NCBI GenBank assembly: GCA_023395465.1
Contig: JAEWZE010000199.1
Span: 1-13,651 of the forward strand
Direction of reading: 5' to 3'
Length of the DNA stretch: 13,651 bases
Source: Pseudomonadota bacterium
Lineage (GTDB): Bacteria > Pseudomonadota > Gammaproteobacteria > Xanthomonadales > Xanthomonadaceae
Position numbers and translations under genes: made by a program. Below, one piece after another: positions 6,413 through 12,410 of this stretch. Each line of letters begins with the position of its first letter. Positions within the stretch are counted from its first letter, which is position 1. The notes below the pieces were generated by a model. It saw nothing but the letters and a program-made list of their open reading frames with translations, was not told where the DNA came from and searched no databases.

Positions 6413-6429
6413 GAGGCGCGGGGCGCCTC
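6413..6429 (+). other. 7-bp perfect hairpin just upstream of the autotransporter
   Basis: GAGGCGC and GCGCCTC flank a 3-base GGG loop, 28 bases before the autotransporter start and overlapping a weak -10-like TATAGA (6409-6414). No credible -35 box is seen. It could be an operator or a hairpin in the mRNA leader. Confidence 0.4.
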
Positions 6430-6457
6430 GCCGCGCGATCGATCAGGGATGGAGACG

Positions 6458-9292
6458 ATGGAACACCGGAACGCGCGGAAGCGGTCGGTCCTGGCCGCGG
6501 CCGTCATGGCGGCCTGCATGCTGTCGGCCTGCGGCGGAGGCGGAGGCGGCACCCGTCCCAGCCCGCCGCCGCTGGCGCCACCGCCGACCACACCGCCGGA
6601 GCCGCCACCGCCGACGGTCCAGGATCCGGACCCGGCCTACAGCCGGCACCTGGCCTGGACGGGCGCCGACTCTGCGCACGAGCTGGGCCTGACCGGTGCC
6701 GGCATCCGCATCGGCATCGTCGACAGCGGCGTCAATCGCGACCACTCGGCGATGCGCGACGATCGCGTGGTCGCCAACCTGACCTACATCGACGCGCGCA
6801 CCAACAACCTGCAGGTCGACGACGTGGTCGGGCACGGCACCGCGGTCGCGCAGATCGCCGCGGGCATGCCGTTCGGCCGCTGGCCCGGCGGCATCGCGCC
6901 GGGCGCGGAGATCGTCTCGGCGCGCATCATCAACGACGAGCCCCCCGAGGACGACGGCACCGGCCAGGGCAACGAGGTCGATGGCGCGCTGGGCCTGGCG
7001 CCGATCCACGACGACCTGATCGATCGCGGCGTGCAGGTGATGAACAATTCCTGGGGCGGCCTCTACTGGACCAACCCGGCCGCGACCGCAGCGATCGCGG
7101 ACGAGTACCGCCCCTTCATCGTCGAGCACGGCGGGCTGGTGGTGTTCTCGGCCGGCAATTCCGGCTTCGACGATCCGTCCGACACCGCGGCCCTGCCGAG
7201 CCAGCCGGGCACCGGCGACACCCGGCCCGCCGCCGACCTGGAGCGCGGCTGGCTGGCGGTGGCCGCGCTGTCGACCGGCGACAGCGCGCAGCTGGCCGAG
7301 TATTCCAACGCATGCGGCCTGGCGATGCGCTACTGCCTGGCGGCACCGGGCACGGTGGTCGTCACCGGCACCAACGATGCGCCCGACGCGCCCACCTACT
7401 ACCAGTGGCAGGGCACCTCGTTCGCGGCGCCGATCGTGTCGGGCGCGGCGGCGCTGGTGTGGGAGGCCTTTCCCTATTTCGACAACGACCTGGTGCGGCA
7501 GACGCTGCTCGGCACCGCGACCGATCTCGGCGCGGCGGGCGTCGACCCGGTGTTCGGCTATGGCGCGCTCGACATCGCCGCGGCGGTGCAGGGCCCTGGC
7601 CGGTTCGACTGGGGCGATGTCGTGGCCGACTTCGACGGCATCACCTCGGTGTGGAGCAACGGCATCGATGGCGATGGCGGCCTGGTCAAGCGCGGCGACG
7701 GCCGGCTGGTGCTGGCCAACCTGCCCAACAGCGACTATCGCGGCGACACCCGCGTGGAGGCCGGCACCCTGGTGGTCGACGGGCACCTGACCAGTACCCA
7801 TGTGCGGGTCGGGCCGCAGGGCACGCTCACCGGACAGGGCGCGGTGTGGCAGTCGATCAGCAACGCCGGCACCGTGGCCATCGATGCGGACAACCGGCTG
7901 CTGGCCGCCGGCGACTACACCCAGTCGGCCACGGGCACGCTGTCGGTGCAGGTCGGCGCCTCGCTGATGGTGCATGGGGTGGCGACGCTCGAGGGCGGCA
8001 CCCTGCACGTCTCGGGCGTTGCGCCCGGTTACGTCACCAGCGCCACCGAGCCGGTGCTGACCGCACTCGACGGACTGAGCGGCGAGTTCGACGCGCTGAC
8101 CCATGCCTCGAGCCTGTTCCTGGACGCCGAGCTGGCCTACGACTACACCGGCTACGTGGTGAACCTGGAGATCGAACGACTCGACGTGGCCGCGGCGGCG
8201 AAGCGGCTGGCCGGCGTGTCGCAGGCGGGGCTGGCGGCGGCGCAACGGCTGGAAACGGCCTTCGACCGCATCGACGGCGCGCGCAGCGCGGGCAGCGAGG
8301 CCGCGGATGCGGAGTTCCTGGAGGTCGCCGGTGCGTTCCAGGCGCTGTCGGACGAATCGCGCGCCCGGGCCGCGCTCGACAGCCTGTCGGGCGAGTCGCA
8401 TTCGCTTGCGACCAGCCTCAGCTTCGACGCCATCGACATGGGCCGGCGTGCGCTGTCCACGCGCCTGGGCGAACTCCAGGCGGGGGATGCGCAGGCCGGG
8501 GCGTGGTCGCGCTCGCTGGGGCAGGGCGGCAGCAGCGGCATCGCCGGCGGCGGCACCCGGCTCGACGGCTGGACGATCGGCCACGACCAGCGATCGGGCG
8601 GTTTCGTCTCCGGCTTCGCGTTCGGCGAAACCCGGGCCCAGGACTGGCTGGGCGGCAACCGCGACCGCAGCCGCGACCGGCAGACCCATGCCGGCCTGTA
8701 CCTGGGCAGGATGTCGGCCGATGGCTATGTCGCCGCGCACCTGGCCAGCGGACGCTTCGACCGCGGCATCGAGCGCCGGCTGTTCGCCGGCGACGATGCG
8801 CGGCCCGGCGTATTCGCCGCCTATTCGGGCCGCTACGGCAGCCTGGAACTGGAGGCCGGCCGTCACCGGGAGCTGGGCGACTGGCGGCTCACGCCCTACG
8901 TGGGCGCGGGCCACGCAAGGATGCGCAACGACGGCTTCGCCGAATGGGGCAGCGGCTTCGGGCTGACCGCCGCGGCCGCCACGCTCACCCGCACCCAGGC
9001 CGTCGCCGGCCTGCGCGCCAGCCGCGACTGGCGCGGTGCGCGGCTGCATGTCTGGTCGGAGTGGCAGCAGACGCTGCGCGCCGACGGCTTCGACGTGCAG
9101 GCCAGCTTCACCGGCATCGACAGCTGGTCGCCGCTGCCGATGGCGGATGCGGCGAAGTCCGGTGGACTGGTCGGCTTCGGCCTGGAGACCTGGCTGGGAC
9201 GCAACGCGCGCCTGTCGCTGGACTTCGACCAGCGCTTCGGCCCGCGCGGCCACGAACGCATGGGTTCGCTGCGGTACGTGCTGGGATTCTGA
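6458..9292 (+). CDS. S8 (subtilisin-like) serine protease autotransporter with lipoprotein signal
   Basis: A type V secreted protease of 944 residues. The signal contains basic residues, a hydrophobic core and lipobox LSAC with Cys25, followed by six Gly and a Pro-rich stalk (33-53). The S8 domain covers about 60-380 with the full triad: Asp89 (GIVDSGVN), His126 (VGHGTAVAQ) and Ser321 (GTSFAAPIVSGAA), plus oxyanion Asn234 (SAGNSG). Cys286 and Cys293 may form a disulphide. Residues 400-570 form a beta-rich passenger stem with an autotransporter-associated repeat (GDGRLVLAN...VEAGTLVVDG). A C-terminal beta-barrel begins near 680 (GAWSRSLGQGG) and ends in RYVLGF with the expected terminal Phe. 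The start at 6458 has GGAG at 6451-6454; an ATG at 6449 would add three residues. It resembles NalP/SphB1-type lipidated autotransporters. It is the only plus-strand gene. Substrate unknown. Confidence 0.94.
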   Translation: MEHRNARKRSVLAAAVMAACMLSACGGGGGGTRPSPPPLAPPPTTPPEPPPPTVQDPDPAYSRHLAWTGADSAHELGLTGAGIRIGIVDSGVNRDHSAMRDDRVVANLTYIDARTNNLQVDDVVGHGTAVAQIAAGMPFGRWPGGIAPGAEIVSARIINDEPPEDDGTGQGNEVDGALGLAPIHDDLIDRGVQVMNNSWGGLYWTNPAATAAIADEYRPFIVEHGGLVVFSAGNSGFDDPSDTAALPSQPGTGDTRPAADLERGWLAVAALSTGDSAQLAEYSNACGLAMRYCLAAPGTVVVTGTNDAPDAPTYYQWQGTSFAAPIVSGAAALVWEAFPYFDNDLVRQTLLGTATDLGAAGVDPVFGYGALDIAAAVQGPGRFDWGDVVADFDGITSVWSNGIDGDGGLVKRGDGRLVLANLPNSDYRGDTRVEAGTLVVDGHLTSTHVRVGPQGTLTGQGAVWQSISNAGTVAIDADNRLLAAGDYTQSATGTLSVQVGASLMVHGVATLEGGTLHVSGVAPGYVTSATEPVLTALDGLSGEFDALTHASSLFLDAELAYDYTGYVVNLEIERLDVAAAAKRLAGVSQAGLAAAQRLETAFDRIDGARSAGSEAADAEFLEVAGAFQALSDESRARAALDSLSGESHSLATSLSFDAIDMGRRALSTRLGELQAGDAQAGAWSRSLGQGGSSGIAGGGTRLDGWTIGHDQRSGGFVSGFAFGETRAQDWLGGNRDRSRDRQTHAGLYLGRMSADGYVAAHLASGRFDRGIERRLFAGDDARPGVFAAYSGRYGSLELEAGRHRELGDWRLTPYVGAGHARMRNDGFAEWGSGFGLTAAAATLTRTQAVAGLRASRDWRGARLHVWSEWQQTLRADGFDVQASFTGIDSWSPLPMADAAKSGGLVGFGLETWLGRNARLSLDFDQRFGPRGHERMGSLRYVLGF

Positions 9293-9462
9293 GCGCGCGC
9301 CGCGGGCGCTTCTCGCATCTCCGGCCTGGCGTGCATCGATGCGGCCTGGAGAGGTTGGCTCTGGCGGGCCTCAAGCCGGCCCGTCCGGTCCGTCCGGCCC
9401 GGCGCAGCGCGCCGTGCATTCGGATGGTCGGCGCGGCGGTGCCGCGCAGGCGAACCCTCCCT

Positions 9463-9486
9463 CACTCCCGCGAAAGCGGGGGCGGG
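9463..9486. repeat. short GC hairpin (CCCGC-GAAA-GCGGG) between convergent genes
   Basis: A 5-bp stem with a GAAA tetraloop (9467-9480) lies in the 227-base gap between the autotransporter and isovaleryl-CoA dehydrogenase, which converge here. CTCCCGCGAAAGCGGG-type palindromes are common intergenic repeats in Xanthomonadaceae, so this may be a remnant of one. It is a weak terminator candidate at best. Elsewhere in the gap are a 10-base palindrome GCATCGATGC and a GTCCG-rich stretch; no gene is seen. Confidence 0.45.
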
Positions 9487-9519
9487 CGTAAAGCGGGGGA
9501 TGCGAAATCGGCGCTGTCG

Positions 9520-10677
9520 TCAGTGGTTGCCGGCAAACAGCTCGCGGCCGATGAGCATGCGCCGGATCTCGTTGGTGCCGGCGCCGATCGCATAGAGCTT
9601 CGCGTCGCGCAGGATGCGACCGGTGGCGTACTCGTTGATGTAGCCGTTGCCGCCCAGCGCCTGGATCGCCTCCAGCGCCACCTGCACCGCGGCCTCGCTG
9701 GCATGCAGCAGGCAGCTGGCGGCATCGATGCGCGAGCGGTGGCCGGCGTCGTAATCGCGCGCCACCTGGTAGGCGAACGCGCGCGATGACTGCAGCGCGG
9801 TGTACATGTCGGCGATCTTGGCCTGCATGATGCCGAAGGTGCCGATCGCCTGGCCGAACTGGCGACGCTCGCGGGTGTAGGGCAGGGCGATGTCGAGCGC
9901 GGCCTGCATCAGGCCCAGCGGCCCGCCGGTCAGCACCAGGCGCTCGGTGTTGAGCCCGCTCATCAGCACCTTGACGCCGTTGTTGACCTCGCCCAGCACG
10001 TTCCCGTCGGGGATCTCGCAGTTCTCGAACACCAGCTCGCAGGTGTTGGAGCCGCGCATGCCGAGCTTGTCCAGCTTCTGCGCGGTCGAGAACCCCTTCA
10101 TGCCCTTCTCGACGATGAAGGCGGTCATGCACTTGCTGCCCAGTTCGCGGCTGGCGGTGCGCATGTAGACCACCAGCACGTCGGCCTCGGGGCCGTTGGT
10201 GATCCACATCTTGTTGCCGTTGGCGATCCAGGTGTCGCCCTTGAGTTCGGCGCGGCAGGACATCGACCCGACCACGTCGGAACCGGCCCCCGGCTCGCTC
10301 ATCGCGAGCGCACCCTTCCACTCGCCGCTGCACAGCTTCGGAAGGTACTTCTCCCGCTGCGCCTGGTTGCCGTTGGTGTAGAGGTTGGACACGCACAGGT
10401 TGGAATGCGCGCCATAGCTCAGGCCGACCGAGCCGGAAGCGCGCGAGACTTCCTCCATCGCCACCAGGTGGGCGAGATAGCCCATCTCGCTGCCGCCGAA
10501 CTCGCCCGGCACCGTCATGCCCAGCAGGCCAAGCTCGCCGAGCTTGGGCCACAGCTCCTGCGGGAAGGCATTGTCCTCGTCGATCGACGCGGCGCGCGGC
10601 GCAATCTCGGCCTCGGCAAACCGGCGCACGGCCTCGCGCAGGGTGTCGATGTCCTCGCCGAGCGGGAAAGTCCGCAT
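9520..10677 (-). CDS. liuA: isovaleryl-CoA dehydrogenase
   Basis: A 385-residue FAD-dependent acyl-CoA dehydrogenase that oxidises isovaleryl-CoA to 3-methylcrotonyl-CoA, the substrate of the carboxylase encoded on the left. Specific signs: GSVGLSYGAHSNLC (82-95), FAD-binding MSEPGAGSDV (126-135) and WITNGPEA (158-165), and GLNTERLVLTGGPLGLMQAA (241-260) with Glu245 at the isovaleryl-type catalytic position. At the site where medium-chain enzymes carry the catalytic Glu, this protein has AGT (IGAGTNEIRR, 364-373), as isovaleryl-CoA dehydrogenases do. RRQFGQ and QALGGNGYINEY are further family marks. The ATG has an AGGGAG site (10684-10689) six bases upstream. Electrons would pass to an electron-transfer flavoprotein not seen here. 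It lies downstream of leucine dehydrogenase on the same strand, separated by a repeat-bearing gap. Confidence 0.95.
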   Translation of the reverse strand: MRTFPLGEDIDTLREAVRRFAEAEIAPRAASIDEDNAFPQELWPKLGELGLLGMTVPGEFGGSEMGYLAHLVAMEEVSRASGSVGLSYGAHSNLCVSNLYTNGNQAQREKYLPKLCSGEWKGALAMSEPGAGSDVVGSMSCRAELKGDTWIANGNKMWITNGPEADVLVVYMRTASRELGSKCMTAFIVEKGMKGFSTAQKLDKLGMRGSNTCELVFENCEIPDGNVLGEVNNGVKVLMSGLNTERLVLTGGPLGLMQAALDIALPYTRERRQFGQAIGTFGIMQAKIADMYTALQSSRAFAYQVARDYDAGHRSRIDAASCLLHASEAAVQVALEAIQALGGNGYINEYATGRILRDAKLYAIGAGTNEIRRMLIGRELFAGNH

Positions 10678-10787
10678 GCCTAGCTCCCTGTGAATTGGTT
10701 TCGCATGCTACAACGACTGCGCGTCGCTGTTGCTGCGGAGGGGCGGCAGGCGGTCGTGCCGAAGGGCGCCCCGGCCGCGGCTTCGAC

Positions 10788-10924
10788 GCGACAGCCGTCG
10801 CGCCGTCAGCCGGCCACCCGGAAGTGGGAGCGCGCTTGCGCGCGAAAGGCTTCGCGACCAAGGTCGCTCCCACAGCGAAGTCCAGGCGGCGGCGCCGGGG
10901 CGCGACTGCCTGCGCGCCGTCAGC
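10788..10924. repeat. pair of 23-bp direct repeats flanking a REP-like palindrome
   Basis: GCGACnGCC...CGCGCCGTCAGC occurs at 10788-10810 and 10902-10924, matching at 20 of 23 positions, with the last 12 bases identical. The right copy overlaps the leucine dehydrogenase stop codon. The left copy looks like a duplicate of the gene end created when the intervening DNA was gained. Confidence 0.7.
10824..10873. repeat. REP-like palindromic element
   Basis: A 50-base imperfect palindrome has perfect 9-bp outer arms, GTGGGAGCG and CGCTCCCAC, an inner CGCGAA/TTCGCG stem and an AGGC loop, with two 2-base mismatched bulges between. The outer arms resemble repetitive extragenic palindromes that I recall from Xanthomonadaceae and Pseudomonas. 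It lies 46 bases after leucine dehydrogenase and may stabilise or end that transcript. Confidence 0.75.
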
Positions 10925-12020
10925 TCCCGCGCACGCGTCCCTGGAAGCGCGGGGTGCCGCGGCCCATGGGCAGCTTGAGCTTGCCGATGGTCGCGATGCG
11001 CTCCTCGGCCAGGCGGTCGGCGGCCTGGTAGGTGGGGATGCCGTCGCGGTCGGCGATCTCGAAGATGCGGCCGAGGTTGTGGTAGATCGTGCGCATCATG
11101 CGCATCGCGCGTTCGCGGTTGTAGCCGTCGATTTCCAGCGAGATGTTCATCACGCCGCCGGCGTTCACCGCGTAGTCCGGCGCGTACAGGATGCCGCGGC
11201 GCGTGACCTCGTCGCCGATGGCATTGGTCGCCAGCTGGTTGTTGGCCGCCCCGCAGATCACCTTGGCCTTCAGCCGCGGCAGGGTCTTCTCGTTGACGGT
11301 GCCGCCCAGCGCGCAGGGCGAATACACGTCCACGTCGACGTCGTAGATCTCGTCCAGGTCCACGGCCTCGGCGCCCAGTTCGCTGACCGCCTGGTCCACG
11401 CGCTGCTGGTTGATGTCGGTGACGAAGATCTTGGCGCCGCGCTCGCGCAGCAGCTTGGCGAACTCCATGCCGACGTGACCCAGGCCCTGCACGGCATAGC
11501 TGTACTTGCCCACTTCCTCGTCGCCGAACTTGCGGTTCAGCGTGGCCATCAGGCCCTGCAGCGTGCCGTAGGCGGTGAACGGGGAAGGGTCGCCCGAACC
11601 GCCATGCACCTGGTGCACGCCGGTGACGAACTGCGTCTCGCGGTACACGAACTCCATGTCGCTGACGTCGATGCCCACGTCCTCGGCGGTGATGTAGCGG
11701 CCGCCCTGCGAGTCGACGAACTGGCCGAACGCGCGGAACAGCGCCTCGGACTTGTCCTTGGCCGGGTCGCCGATGATCACCGCCTTGCCGCCGCCCAGGT
11801 TCAGCCCGGCCACCGCGTTCTTGTAGGTCATGCCGCGCGACAGGCGCAGCACGTCGTCCAGCGCTTCCTGCTCGTTCTGGTACGGCCACATCCGGGTGCC
11901 GCCCAGTGCCGGACCCAGCACGGTGTTGTGGATGGCGATGATCGCCTTCAGGCCGACGTCCGGGTTGTGGCAGAACACGACCTGTTCGTGGCCGTAGGTC
12001 GCAAGCTGTTCGAAGATCAT
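10920..12020 (-). CDS. leucine dehydrogenase (Glu/Leu/Phe/Val dehydrogenase family)
   Basis: This 366-residue NAD-dependent amino acid dehydrogenase has nearly the length of Bacillus leucine dehydrogenases. It deaminates leucine, and usually valine and isoleucine, to the 2-oxo acid in the cytoplasm: the entry step of the pathway whose later enzymes are encoded to the left. Catalytic and substrate residues are in place: GPALGGTRMW (36-45), Lys67 in GMTYKNAVAG, Lys79 in GLNLGGGKAVI, Asp114 in TAEDVGID, and the Rossmann GLGHVG (179-184) with VTDIN ending its second strand. YSPCALGGTVNE, CGAANNQL and APDYAVNAGGVMN are further family marks. Phenylalanine dehydrogenases share most of these, so leucine preference is likely, not proven. 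The ATG at 12020 has GGAG (12029-12032) eight bases upstream; the GTG at 12029 overlaps that site and is unlikely. Confidence 0.93.
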   Translation of the reverse strand: MIFEQLATYGHEQVVFCHNPDVGLKAIIAIHNTVLGPALGGTRMWPYQNEQEALDDVLRLSRGMTYKNAVAGLNLGGGKAVIIGDPAKDKSEALFRAFGQFVDSQGGRYITAEDVGIDVSDMEFVYRETQFVTGVHQVHGGSGDPSPFTAYGTLQGLMATLNRKFGDEEVGKYSYAVQGLGHVGMEFAKLLRERGAKIFVTDINQQRVDQAVSELGAEAVDLDEIYDVDVDVYSPCALGGTVNEKTLPRLKAKVICGAANNQLATNAIGDEVTRRGILYAPDYAVNAGGVMNISLEIDGYNRERAMRMMRTIYHNLGRIFEIADRDGIPTYQAADRLAEERIATIGKLKLPMGRGTPRFQGRVRGS

Positions 12021-12100
12021 GGATAACACTCCGTCGCGGGCGCCGCGCGTATGCGTGCGGACCCCTTGATCAGGTTGGAGAAAAGGAGACTTCTAGGTGT

Positions 12101-12123
12101 GAAAACGGCCCGCGTAGCGGGCC
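12101..12123 (-). terminator. intrinsic terminator between PLD gene and leucine dehydrogenase
   Basis: On the minus strand a perfect 7-bp stem GGCCCGC-TAC-GCGGGCC (12123 to 12107) is followed by GTTTTC. It lies 288 bases past the phospholipase D stop codon and about 80 bases before the leucine dehydrogenase start. It may end the phospholipase D transcript or act as an attenuator in the leucine dehydrogenase leader. Confidence 0.7.
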
Positions 12124-12145
12124 ATGCTGGCGTGACAGGCGCGGC

Positions 12146-12188
12146 ATTCTACGCCCCTCTTCCCGGAATTGCCCACGGGCGCCCGTGG
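12146..12188 (-). promoter_or_regulatory. candidate leucine dehydrogenase promoter with upstream 16-bp palindrome
   Basis: Minus-strand TAGAAT (-10, at 12146-12151; five of six consensus positions) has no recognisable -35. Instead a perfect palindrome CCACGGGC/GCCCGTGG (12173-12188) is centred about 41.5 bases upstream of the predicted start near 12139, where class II activators bind. The regulator is unknown. A transcript from here would meet the 12101-12123 hairpin within 40 bases. Confidence 0.35.
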
Positions 12189-12410
12189 CGTGAAGAACGC
12201 CCGTGAAGATCCACGCCCGGGCCGCAGTCGCGGCCCCCGGAGAATGGCGAAGGGCCGGGGACTGCGTGCGTGCGGTGGGGTATGGCGACGCTAGTTGCGG
12301 CCCGCGACTGTCCCGCGCCGGACAACTCCAGGTCGCGCGCGGAGGCCAGCCGGAACGCGCCCGGGGCGTGGCGCGCATCGCACCCGCCCACTCTCCGCCG
12401 CCGTCAGCCC
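12189..12410. other. non-coding stretch after the PLD gene with palindromes
   Basis: This is part of a 390-base gene-free gap. I see no credible gene: candidate frames here lack family features and ribosome-binding sites. It contains a 7-bp hairpin GGGCCGC-AGTC-GCGGCCC (12219-12236) and an inverted pair GGCGTG/CACGCC (12187-12192 and 12212-12217), so minus-strand RNA from read-through would be structured. The stretch 12240-12410 holds nothing else I can name. Confidence 0.5.

Noticed and set aside
5225..6448. N-terminal extension of the autotransporter frame across the thiolase
   Set aside because: The real signal peptide begins at 6458 (or 6449); the extension is antisense to the thiolase gene.
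6443..9253. 936-codon open frame on the minus strand opposite the autotransporter
   Set aside because: Low-complexity Arg/Gly/Val translation without family features; shadow of the autotransporter gene.
6325..9789. 1154-codon plus-strand frame overlapping the autotransporter in another phase
   Set aside because: Arg/Gly-rich shadow; it runs through the autotransporter stop and into the isovaleryl-CoA dehydrogenase antisense strand.
12021..12029. GTG start at 12029 for leucine dehydrogenase
   Set aside because: It overlaps the GGAG site; the ATG at 12020 has proper spacing and matches the family N-terminus.
12093..12125. 10-codon mini-frame MARYAGRFHT spanning the terminator upstream of leucine dehydrogenase, considered as a leader peptide
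   Set aside because: No ribosome-binding site and no Leu, Val or Ile codons, so classical amino-acid attenuation is not supported.
12149..12391. 80-codon minus-strand frame in the gap after the PLD gene
   Set aside because: No ribosome-binding site, biased composition and no recognisable features.
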